A model generated the notes under the pieces. The model was not told where the DNA came from, did not search any database, and saw only the letters and a list, made by a program, of their open reading frames with translations. Both the position numbers and the translations under genes were made by a program. Shown piece by piece: positions 7,068 to 14,054 of a stretch of 14,054 nt of DNA. Position 1 is the stretch's first letter. Each line of letters starts with the position of its first letter. Source of the DNA: Flavobacteriales bacterium UBA1531 (lineage in GTDB: Bacteria; Bacteroidota; Bacteroidia; Flavobacteriales_D; Sanyastnellaceae); the NCBI GenBank assembly GCA_002323795.1, contig DCPZ01000073.1:1-14054 (forward strand). Direction: 5' to 3'.

Positions 7068-7619
7068 ATGAAGTCCATTCTCGTTTCAAAAGGTGAAAAA
7101 ATCGAAGTCATCGCGTTTTATGAATCCCAAAAGATTCGGCTCACCGCAGAGTTAAAACATGTTGAATCCTTCTTGCGGAAACTTCACGGCCAAAACAGAG
7201 ACAATGACACCGGGGTTTTGCTCACTCGAAAAGGCCAAAAAGCCCGAAAACGTGGCCCAAAAAGTGTTTGGGGTAAATTCATTCTGGAAAAATTAAAACA
7301 GAATAATTGTCCAATGCGCTACAGTGATTTAATCCAACTCGCGATGCATGAGGGCGGTAGGAGTGCATCAGAAATGTCAAAGATTCGCGCGAGCATTCTT
7401 AATAGCGCTTTTCGATTAAGAGCAATACAAGGTAAGATTGCGACCGTCGGAGAAGATGGAAAAAAAGATAAATTTCTTGTACTACGCAGCTGGCTCGATG
7501 AGCAAGGAAATGTCAGAAAAGAGGATAAGAAATGGCTCAAGGATCATCATTCATTCTATCCAAGAACAGTGGAATTATCCAGCCTCGCTTCGCCTAAATA
7601 TGCTGAAGATTTGGATTGA
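7068..7619 (+). CDS. Small basic protein, probable winged-helix (HARE-like) DNA-binding protein
   Basis: A 183-residue protein I cannot name. Residues about 8-40 (IEVIAFYESQKIRLTAELKH) form a likely coiled coil. Residues 54-66 (RKGQKARKRGPKS) are a basic patch with an RGPK core, similar to AT-hooks that enter the minor groove of A/T-rich DNA. Residues 67-138 look like a winged helix of the HARE/HB1 type: a first helix FILEKLKQNNCPMRYSDLIQ, a middle helix KIRASILNSAFRLRAIQG, then a beta-hairpin wing KIATVGEDGKKDKFLVLR. The C-terminal 45 residues are charged and end in DLD. There is no signal peptide or membrane segment, so it is cytoplasmic. Transcription regulation or nucleoid binding is inferred. 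It is the last plus-strand gene before the convergent pruA and shares a terminator with it. The ATG at 7068 is the only ATG start that retains the coiled coil. Confidence 0.75.
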   Translation: MKSILVSKGEKIEVIAFYESQKIRLTAELKHVESFLRKLHGQNRDNDTGVLLTRKGQKARKRGPKSVWGKFILEKLKQNNCPMRYSDLIQLAMHEGGRSASEMSKIRASILNSAFRLRAIQGKIATVGEDGKKDKFLVLRSWLDEQGNVRKEDKKWLKDHHSFYPRTVELSSLASPKYAEDLD

Positions 7620-7648
7620 ACAAATTTGGGTTTTTCGAGTAAAGCATT

Positions 7649-7676
7649 AAAACAGGGCCTAATTAGGCCCTGTTTT
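7649..7676. terminator. Perfect 28-bp palindrome, probable bidirectional terminator
   Basis: The half-site AAAACAGGGCCTAA (7649-7662) is followed immediately by its exact reverse complement (7663-7676). In RNA it gives a 12-bp stem with a G/C-rich core and a 4-nt loop. The flanking A run and T run provide a U tract in either direction. It lies between two convergent genes (stops at 7619 and 7700), which fits shared termination. Confidence 0.85.
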
Positions 7677-7699
7677 CTTTCGAAATCAGCAAAATTTAA

Positions 7700-9331
7700 T
7701 CATTCCGACATAAATGGATAGGCATAGTGCTGAGCCGGAACCAGTGTTTCTTTAATCGTTCGAGCACTTGTCCATCGCCACAAGTTCAGCACACTACCGG
7801 CCTTGTCGTTGGTTCCCGAGCCTCGAGCTCCTCCAAAGGGTTGCTGTCCAACGGCGGCTCCTGTCGGTTTATCATTAACGTAGAAGTTACCTGCAGAGTT
7901 CTCCAATCGCTTAGTAGCACGGTCAATGATTTGTCGGTCTTTCGCGAAAACAGCCCCAGTTAGAGCATATTCACCGGTGCTATCAACCAAATCCATGGCT
8001 TCCTCGAAATCGGCGTTGTCGTAGACGTATACGGTCAATACAGGACCGAAGATTTCCTCCACCATTGTCCTTGATTTGGGAGTTTTTGACAGCACAACAG
8101 TCGGCGAAATAAAGTAGCCACTTGATTTGTCGCAGTCTCCTCCGATAAGTATTTCAGCATCTGTGCTAGCCTTCACATCAGTGATGTAACCCTCTATTTT
8201 GTCAAAAGACCGCTCGTCAATGACGGCTGTTATGAAATTTCTGAAGTCTTCAGGTGAACCCATTTTCAACTCAGAGACGCAATCAATAAGCTTAGGCTCA
8301 AGCTCAGCCCACATGCCTTTTGGAATGTATGCCCGACTAGCCGCACTGCATTTTTGACCCTGAAACTCAAATGCTCCCCGAATCAATCCAGTTACCACCT
8401 CGTCAACATTGGCAGAAGAGTGGGCAAGAACAAAATCTTTGCCGCCTGTCTCTCCCACAATCCGGGGATAATTGCGAAATCGATCAATGTTGTTGCCTAT
8501 TTCTTTCCAGACATGCCGAAATACGCCTGTAGACCCAGTGAAGTGCAAACCGGCAAAGTCCGGATGTTTAAAAACAACATCACCAGCTATTGGACCATCA
8601 CAGGTGACCAGATTAATGACCCCATCCGGCAAGCCAGCTTCGCGAAAGACCTCCATGATTACATGGGCGCTATAAACCTGTGAATCCGCTGGCTTCCAAA
8701 CAATTACATTGCCCATTAGCGCTGGAGCAGCGCATAGATTGCCTGCGATTGCAGTAAAGTTAAACGGAGTGATTGCAAAAACGAAGCCTTCCAATCCTCG
8801 ATATTCCATTCGATTCCAAATGCCCTCGGCACTCTCAGGTTGCACGGCTTGTATTTCCTGTAGAAAATGAGCGTTAAAACGTAAAAAATCAATGAACTCA
8901 CATGCCGCGTCAATTTCCGCTTGGTAAATGTTCTTCGACTGCGCTAACATGGTGGCAGCATTGATCTTGGCACGATACGGTCCAGCCAATAAATCAGCTG
9001 CCTTAAGAAACACAGCAGCTCGCTCATGCCATGGGAGAGATGCCCAATTTTCACGAGCAGCGAGGGCTGCATCGATCGCCGAAGTCACATGAGTTGCATT
9101 GCCATAATTAAAGTGACCAAGAATATGTCGATGATCATGTGGTGGACTCATGGGTCTCTTATGCTCTGTCCGAATTTCTTCGCCACCGATGAACATTGGG
9201 ACGTCGAGATCGCTCTTGTTGTAAAGCTCTCGGTATACAGAGAGCACTTCTTCACGCTCCGAAGAGCCTGGTGCATATGACTTTACCGGTTCGTTAATTG
9301 GATAAGGAACTTGAAAATTACCGTTGGCCAT
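7700..9331 (-). CDS. pruA: Delta-1-pyrroline-5-carboxylate (L-glutamate gamma-semialdehyde) dehydrogenase
   Basis: Second enzyme of proline catabolism: oxidises glutamate gamma-semialdehyde to glutamate with NAD+, in the cytoplasm. The 543 residues are one aldehyde dehydrogenase domain with PFNF (189-192), VWKPAD (211-216), HFTGSTG around 263-269, the general base Glu294 in VGETGGKDF and the nucleophile Cys328 in GQKCSAASRAY. EEIFGPVL (425-432) and the C-terminal QQPFGGARGSGTNDKAG complete the family pattern. Length and motifs match the single-domain P5CDH of Bacteroidota and of eukaryotes (ALDH4A1). They do not match the bifunctional PutA, since no proline dehydrogenase domain is fused. No proline dehydrogenase gene (prodh) is in the window, so the partner lies elsewhere. 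The start at 9331 gives MANGNFQVPYPINEP, as in relatives, and a candidate -7 element lies 28 bp upstream. Confidence 0.94.
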   Translation of the reverse strand: MANGNFQVPYPINEPVKSYAPGSSEREEVLSVYRELYNKSDLDVPMFIGGEEIRTEHKRPMSPPHDHRHILGHFNYGNATHVTSAIDAALAARENWASLPWHERAAVFLKAADLLAGPYRAKINAATMLAQSKNIYQAEIDAACEFIDFLRFNAHFLQEIQAVQPESAEGIWNRMEYRGLEGFVFAITPFNFTAIAGNLCAAPALMGNVIVWKPADSQVYSAHVIMEVFREAGLPDGVINLVTCDGPIAGDVVFKHPDFAGLHFTGSTGVFRHVWKEIGNNIDRFRNYPRIVGETGGKDFVLAHSSANVDEVVTGLIRGAFEFQGQKCSAASRAYIPKGMWAELEPKLIDCVSELKMGSPEDFRNFITAVIDERSFDKIEGYITDVKASTDAEILIGGDCDKSSGYFISPTVVLSKTPKSRTMVEEIFGPVLTVYVYDNADFEEAMDLVDSTGEYALTGAVFAKDRQIIDRATKRLENSAGNFYVNDKPTGAAVGQQPFGGARGSGTNDKAGSVLNLWRWTSARTIKETLVPAQHYAYPFMSE

Positions 9332-9359
9332 GGACTTGATTTTTATTCAATTGTTTGTG

Positions 9360-9367
9360 CAAAGCTA
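9360..9367 (-). promoter_or_regulatory. Candidate -7 element for pruA
   Basis: Read on the minus strand, TAGCTTTG matches TAnnTTTG exactly. Transcription would start about 9353-9356, giving a leader of some 22-25 nt before the ATG at 9331. No convincing -33 TTTG is seen. The rest of the 100-bp divergent region (9332-9431) holds no gene; for the plus-strand gene at 9432 only a poor match (TAACTTGT) was seen. Confidence 0.5.
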
Positions 9368-9431
9368 ATGGAAGAGGGGTGAGGACCGCTAGAATGTCCC
9401 ACTAACTTGTGCATACTTAAACAAGCCTAAA

Positions 9432-12400
9432 ATGCGCATTTCCGTTTGTACTCCCCACCCTTCGTCAAGCCTGTTGCGAATCATTTCTTCTCTTGTTGTT
9501 TGTTCCTTGTTCATTTTACTGTGGACAACGTCCACAGTTTCTGCACAAAGCGTGGAATGGTCTGAAAAAGACTTAGCCAGAAATGTACATCGCGCGGAAG
9601 AATCCTTCGAAGCAGGCGAGATGAGCCGGTCCTATGGCTTGTTTGCGCACCTCGTCAGCATTGCGGGGGACCGAGCTTTCTTGCATTTTCGCTTTGGCTC
9701 CATATGCACCTATACATCGAAGCATCTCGAAGAAGCCGAAGAACATTTAATGTGGGCAGAGGATTTGGGGATACTTGGCACCGAACATGCAGCAGAATGG
9801 CATTATTACCTAGGTAGAGTTCATCATTTAAGGTATGAATTCAATGAAGCAGCTGAACATTATCGGTTAGCCATAGATACTGGCAAGTCAAAGCAAGCAT
9901 GGATGAATGACGCCAAATTGTTTTACGGCCAATGCATAACGGAGAGACCAGAAAAAATTGATGCCATCAATCTCTCCATTCGCTCAACGCTTTCCTCGCA
10001 TTCCGATGATTTTTTCAGACTCATTGAGATGTCCATCCATGACGGTCGAATTTTGAACACTCCCGAGGCATTGCGAAGCAAACATGATCTCCGAATGGGT
10101 TATGTCTCTACGATGCACTGGCTTCCTAGTCATCGTTTCGCCTTTTATGCGAGTTACGGTCAGAAGGGAAATACCGGACTGGACATCTACCGCGTCTCAG
10201 TGGACGGAATGGGAGAATATGGCACGCCTGAGCGCCTTCCGTTCCCCATCAATTCCGATTTTGATGATTGCGCTCCCATTTGCATTTCAAGCGACGACAA
10301 CACCGAAACAGCAGGCCAGCTTTATTTTAGTAGTTCGCGTCCTGAATCATTTGGCGGGTATGACATCTTCCAATCAAATGGCTGGTTTTTCGAGCCGGCC
10401 ATCGGTTTATCCGACAATCTCAAAGCGACACATCTGCCGTATGGGATCAATAGCACTTCTGACGAGTGGCTGTACTACACGAGTCTCAAAAACGAATCCA
10501 GGTGGCTGGCTACGAATCGAAAACAAGACTTTGAAGGAAAAGAGATATGGGAATTCGATGGTAATCTGGAGTCCGTAGTACCAATTGCCATTCGTTTAGA
10601 GCTTCCAGAAGCTAGTCCATCCGGCAGGCTCATTGTAAAAAAAGAAGGTTCCGATGCTGAGTTAATAACCCTTGAATCTGATCATGAGGCGGCAATTGAC
10701 TTCATGGTAGAGAATGGTGTCAATCTTACCCTCAGCTGGAAGGACAAAAATGGCGTTTCTCAATGGACAGAAGCACTGAGTATTCCAGAGGCTACCAACT
10801 CCAAAATTGCCATGGAGCCACTAGCAGTGGGAATTACAGATGCTGGAACATTTGGCATATTAACACGGCCATCGACATACATCGAAGAACCGTCATTGAG
10901 CTGGAGCGAAAATGCAATGGGGATGAACCAGAGAAGCGGCACGTGGCTTGAACCTGTTGATGCCGAAATGGCGTACCAAATGCGTCGTCAAAACAGTGAA
11001 CCGGCAGACATTCAGCGAATCTTACTCGCTGAGGAATCTGAAATTACCGGGGAAACAACTACAGGAGTTAAGGCCATTCCCAATTGGGTTCTCAATGCAC
11101 TCGAAGAAATTGAAAGCATCAATGCTGACAACCGTCCTCTTACCGCGAGTATCATGCGTTCCAAGGCTCTCATTCTCCAAAACAACATGGAAGTAATCCA
11201 ATGCTGGGACGCACCAGGAAGCATCGACTGGAAACTTCAAGTAGCAATAAAGCGATATGGAGAACCTGCACTTGGACTCTTATCTGAGGAAACTCGGATG
11301 TTAGAAGAGACTTCGGAGCGAAACGTTCGTCAATGGAAACAATGGCTGAACAAAGTAAACACTCACATTGCGGGTAAAGTAAACATCTCGCAAGATTGGC
11401 TTATGCTTTCGGATTATTTGCGAGCGCAAGCAAAAGCCAATGAATCAGCACTCGCCCAGATTCAAGACATGTACCGAAGAATAGAAGCTCACCTCGTATA
11501 TGATCGATGGGTAACTGAAGCATTACCGATGTCGATGCCTGAATTTCGAGAGCATTTATTGCAAATCACTGCGCAAAATCAAGACGTATTGAACTCTGTC
11601 CAGCTCGCTGCAACGTGCGGACCCGACGAACCTGACTCATCGAATCAACGCTGGATAAAGGTGCAAGAATTATTGTGGAGAGCGTTATCAGAAAGCATCG
11701 TCGAAGTACAAGAATTGGGTGTTTTTGATCTTCCTAATATGAAGGATGCACAGTCTTGGTTTATTCGATCAGGTGGACTCCTTGAAGATGCGGAAAAATC
11801 TGGCTCTCCTCAAGAACAACTCGTCCGAGGTCAAGCGGCTGTGGGTCTGGCCTGGGAGACGTTTCACAAGGGAGCATCCAAACGTGATCGGGTAGAGCGT
11901 GAAACGCACATGACGGATAGCGAGTGGTGGAGCAACTTCGGTGCAACGAGACACAATACAAAGGATGATTACGGAGACTTTGACGTTTTTTCCAGCAACA
12001 ATGCACCAATCGTTCAACAGGCAGAACTTTACCTGGAAGAACTCGACGTCATAAGAACGAAAACACCAAAAACAGACGGTTACAAGGCTTCAATGAGCCA
12101 AGCCATTGCATTGAGATCCAGCCTTGAAAATCAATTGCAAACATTGTTTGGCGGCTCAACATCCCGCGAGACACCTCGTTCCACGCCTAGTCAAGTGCAG
12201 GTTCGAAAGGTCTCAGAGAAGGTTGCTAAAAGCACTTTTGAAATTGCCAACGCTGCACAATCTCTTTCGACAACAATCAAAAACATAGATGCACCGGCTC
12301 CTCCAAAAACAAAGCCGGAAACAATTTCGAAAAACTCTGAGCTTGAAGATTTCCAGTACACCATCCAAATCGGAGCCTTTTCAAGTTGGCCGAAAGATGA

Positions 12401-12869
12401 CTTGAAATGGTATGCCAGTTCAACAAAAATCAAGTCAGACAATGGCATAATCCGTTGTTTCATAGGAACATTTGACGGGCCCAGTGAAGCGAACGACTTC
12501 TTAAACGTTATTCAGGTTGACATCCCAGATGCCTTCATATCGAAAGTACCAAGGGACATCAGTATTTCATCACCCGCGAAACAATCAACCCAACCCACGA
12601 ACTTATCAGAAGTCGATCACACAGACTCCTCATCAGGCAACTTTCAGCAATTCCGCTTAAAAATATGCACTGTAACCGCGGCTATGAATTCAGCTGATAA
12701 GGCGAGATTGATGCGCCTTGGTAACGAAATTCCGCTTGTATCGCGTCATGTCGGAAATGCCACTGCATATTATTCCAAAACTTACACGAACTTCGCAGAC
12801 GCCGAAGAAGCTTTGAAGACCTGCAAAAGAAGAGGATTTTCGGACGCTTCATTGCAAATTTTGAACTAG
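9432..12869 (+). CDS. Exported TPR / PD40 protein with two C-terminal SPOR-like domains
   Basis: A 1145-residue envelope protein. Residues 1-38 are a Sec signal peptide (hydrophobic IISSLVVCSLFILLW, cleavage likely after VSA); no lipobox Cys is at the junction. Residues about 45-175 form TPR-like helical repeats (for example AAEWHYYLGRVHHLRYEFNE). About 220-385 looks like a partial PD40 beta-propeller with the typical LYFSSSRPESFGGYDIFQS and GINSTSDEWLYYTS. About 390-470 is beta-rich and may be a carboxypeptidase-regulatory-like domain (weak). About 480-960 is mostly helical with no family recognised. Two SPOR-like domains follow: 973-1043 (YTIQIGAFSSW, later CFIGTFDGPSEANDF and DAFISKVP) and about 1072-1145 (FRLKICTV, then YYSKTYTNFADAEEALKTC). 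SPOR domains bind peptidoglycan lacking stem peptides. TPR-PD40 is also the front of PorE and similar T9SS-linked proteins, but no OmpA domain is present. A link to peptidoglycan or secretion is inference. It stands 20 bp before the lamin-tail gene and may be co-transcribed. Confidence 0.8.
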   Translation: MRISVCTPHPSSSLLRIISSLVVCSLFILLWTTSTVSAQSVEWSEKDLARNVHRAEESFEAGEMSRSYGLFAHLVSIAGDRAFLHFRFGSICTYTSKHLEEAEEHLMWAEDLGILGTEHAAEWHYYLGRVHHLRYEFNEAAEHYRLAIDTGKSKQAWMNDAKLFYGQCITERPEKIDAINLSIRSTLSSHSDDFFRLIEMSIHDGRILNTPEALRSKHDLRMGYVSTMHWLPSHRFAFYASYGQKGNTGLDIYRVSVDGMGEYGTPERLPFPINSDFDDCAPICISSDDNTETAGQLYFSSSRPESFGGYDIFQSNGWFFEPAIGLSDNLKATHLPYGINSTSDEWLYYTSLKNESRWLATNRKQDFEGKEIWEFDGNLESVVPIAIRLELPEASPSGRLIVKKEGSDAELITLESDHEAAIDFMVENGVNLTLSWKDKNGVSQWTEALSIPEATNSKIAMEPLAVGITDAGTFGILTRPSTYIEEPSLSWSENAMGMNQRSGTWLEPVDAEMAYQMRRQNSEPADIQRILLAEESEITGETTTGVKAIPNWVLNALEEIESINADNRPLTASIMRSKALILQNNMEVIQCWDAPGSIDWKLQVAIKRYGEPALGLLSEETRMLEETSERNVRQWKQWLNKVNTHIAGKVNISQDWLMLSDYLRAQAKANESALAQIQDMYRRIEAHLVYDRWVTEALPMSMPEFREHLLQITAQNQDVLNSVQLAATCGPDEPDSSNQRWIKVQELLWRALSESIVEVQELGVFDLPNMKDAQSWFIRSGGLLEDAEKSGSPQEQLVRGQAAVGLAWETFHKGASKRDRVERETHMTDSEWWSNFGATRHNTKDDYGDFDVFSSNNAPIVQQAELYLEELDVIRTKTPKTDGYKASMSQAIALRSSLENQLQTLFGGSTSRETPRSTPSQVQVRKVSEKVAKSTFEIANAAQSLSTTIKNIDAPAPPKTKPETISKNSELEDFQYTIQIGAFSSWPKDDLKWYASSTKIKSDNGIIRCFIGTFDGPSEANDFLNVIQVDIPDAFISKVPRDISISSPAKQSTQPTNLSEVDHTDSSSGNFQQFRLKICTVTAAMNSADKARLMRLGNEIPLVSRHVGNATAYYSKTYTNFADAEEALKTCKRRGFSDASLQILN

Positions 12870-12889
12870 AGCATCACAACCATTTTCAA

Positions 12890-14054
12890 ATGACAAACAC
12901 ATTTTTAGATTCAATTGCAATCAAGCGCTCTACCGGACTTATCATTACAGTGTTGTGCGCCTCATCTGTTTTAGCTCAAAACGTCACGATCAATGAGGTG
13001 CTCGCTTCCAATGCATCCCTCGACTACGATGACTTCTTTGAATATGAAGATTGGGTTGAGCTATACAATGCAGGGGGAATACTGGATCTTGCTGGATACC
13101 ATCTAACAGATGACGCGGACAGCCTCGGTAAGTGGATGTTTCCTATGGATGACCCCGGTTTGACAACCATTTTACCCGGCGGACACATTCGCATTTGGTG
13201 TGACAAGGACGAACAACAAGGCTCAGACCATGCGAATTTCAAGTTAAGCGGAGAAGGCGAAACCATCTATTTTGTTGATATCGATGGCCAAACAATCCTC
13301 GACAGCCTGATTTACGGGCTGCAACAGGACGACATCTCATTTGGCGCTGCATGTGATGGCTGTGATGAATGGCAATACTTCAATACACCAACACCAGATG
13401 CAACCAACGAAGAAACCGCTTTGACCCCTTCTGTGCTTTTCATCAACGAAATTCAAAGCAACAACACTAGCACCATCGGTGATGAAACAGGAGATTTTGA
13501 CGCATGGGTTGAGCTTTTCAATCCCAACGATTATCAGGTAAATCTCAATGGATACTCATTTGAATTCAATGGTTCAACACACACATTTCAGAACACCGAA
13601 CCATGGCTGACCACGATTCCTGCCAATGGATTTCAAATATTTTGGTTTGACAATCAGATTGACCAAGGCAGCAATCACATCTCACTCGCACCGATGCAAA
13701 GTGGATCACTTACGCTGTTAGGCAACGATGGCAACGCCATTGATGCAGCTGAATGGGATGCCAATTTAACAGAAGACACAAGCTATGGACGAGAATCCGA
13801 CGGGTCACCCAACTGGATGGCTTTCGAGTTCCCTACGGCTCGTGCATCGAATACCCTTCAGATTATCTTGCCGGGCACCTTGGTCATCAACGAAATTCAA
13901 TCCGACAACTTCATAACGTATCCTGACAACGCTGATGAATATGATGATTGGATTGAGATTTACAACTATGGCAACAATCCTGTTGACATTTCAAACTATT
14001 TTCTCTCCGATCGGCTTGATCAACCTCAAAAATGGTTAATCCCGTCATGCAATT
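12890..14054 (+). CDS. Secreted protein with tandem lamin-tail domains (3' end outside window)
   Basis: The frame is open from ATG 12890 to the window edge, giving 388 residues of an incomplete protein. Residues 1-29 are a Sec signal peptide (GLIITVLCASSVLA, cut before QN). Three lamin-tail domains (LTD) follow, each opening with an INE[VI] strand and a D/E-W[VI]E[LI][YF]N motif: INEVLASN at residue 34 with DWVELYNAG, INEIQSNN at 185 with AWVELFNPN, and INEIQSDN at 333 with DWIEIYNYG. The third is cut by the window end. Each carries the later pattern of a glycine/proline turn and an aromatic strand (PGGHIRIWCDKDEQQGSDH, PANGFQIFWFDNQIDQGSNH). In bacteria LTDs occur on secreted and cell-surface proteins, often beside CotH, nuclease or phosphatase domains, and in Bacteroidota often with a type IX sorting domain at the C-terminus. 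Those parts would lie beyond this window. An adhesive or substrate-binding role is inferred. Confidence 0.85.
   Translation, partial: MTNTFLDSIAIKRSTGLIITVLCASSVLAQNVTINEVLASNASLDYDDFFEYEDWVELYNAGGILDLAGYHLTDDADSLGKWMFPMDDPGLTTILPGGHIRIWCDKDEQQGSDHANFKLSGEGETIYFVDIDGQTILDSLIYGLQQDDISFGAACDGCDEWQYFNTPTPDATNEETALTPSVLFINEIQSNNTSTIGDETGDFDAWVELFNPNDYQVNLNGYSFEFNGSTHTFQNTEPWLTTIPANGFQIFWFDNQIDQGSNHISLAPMQSGSLTLLGNDGNAIDAAEWDANLTEDTSYGRESDGSPNWMAFEFPTARASNTLQIILPGTLVINEIQSDNFITYPDNADEYDDWIEIYNYGNNPVDISNYFLSDRLDQPQKWLIPSCN

Noticed and set aside
9380..9431. TAACTTGT as a promoter for the 1145-residue protein gene
   Set aside because: Two of the fixed positions of TAnnTTTG mismatch and no -33 element was seen.
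10084..10578. 164-residue frame inside the SPOR protein gene
   Set aside because: It lies within the PD40-encoding part of a gene whose own frame is well supported; no start signal or motif.
1..14054. Mobile element, CRISPR, defence island or toxin-antitoxin pair
   Set aside because: No transposase or integrase motifs, direct-repeat spacer arrays, tRNA-attached integration sites or recognised defence domains were found on either strand.

Overview
The window looks like ordinary chromosomal DNA of a Bacteroidota bacterium, probably a free-living (perhaps marine) Flavobacteriales relative. The evidence is indirect. There are three exact matches to the Bacteroidota -7 promoter element TAnnTTTG just upstream of genes, and Shine-Dalgarno sequences are scarce. 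Two envelope lipoproteins are present, one with PD40 repeats and one an M28 peptidase. There is also a TPR/PD40 envelope protein and a secreted lamin-tail-domain protein. No phage, transposon, CRISPR, tRNA or rRNA signature was seen.

Layout. Positions 1-832 hold the C-terminal part of an unidentified protein. It is followed on the same strand by fadH (874-2871), a 2,4-dienoyl-CoA reductase with an Old Yellow Enzyme barrel, a 4Fe-4S cluster and an FAD/NAD(P) module. Converging on it with only 7 bp between is a minus-strand cluster, read from 5355 down to 2879. It encodes a PD40 beta-propeller lipoprotein, an RluE-type 23S rRNA pseudouridine synthase (ATGA overlap with the lipoprotein gene) and a PlsC-type acyltransferase. 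Divergent from it, 34 bp away, is an M28 metallopeptidase lipoprotein with a C-terminal PDZ-like domain (5390-6670). Three bases after its stop codon starts the RNase P RNA gene rnpB (about 6674-7004).

A small basic protein follows (7068-7619), with a coiled coil, an AT-hook-like patch and a probable HARE-type winged helix. A perfect 28-bp palindrome (7649-7676) then serves as a probable two-way terminator against the convergent pruA (7700-9331, minus), the delta-1-pyrroline-5-carboxylate dehydrogenase of proline catabolism. Divergent from pruA is a 1145-residue exported protein (9432-12869) with TPR repeats, a PD40 propeller-like region, a long unassigned middle and two tandem SPOR-like domains. 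Twenty bases later begins a secreted protein made of tandem lamin-tail domains (12890 to the window end, incomplete).

How the genes relate. fadH and pruA point to a heterotroph that uses unsaturated fatty acids and amino acids. The rest is RNA maintenance (rluE, rnpB) and envelope biology (plsC, two lipoproteins, the SPOR protein, the lamin-tail protein). The most unusual item is the 9432-12869 protein. Its front end resembles PorE, the TPR-PD40 protein of the type IX secretion system, but it ends in SPOR-like domains rather than an OmpA-type peptidoglycan-binding domain. No clearly new multi-gene system is evident.
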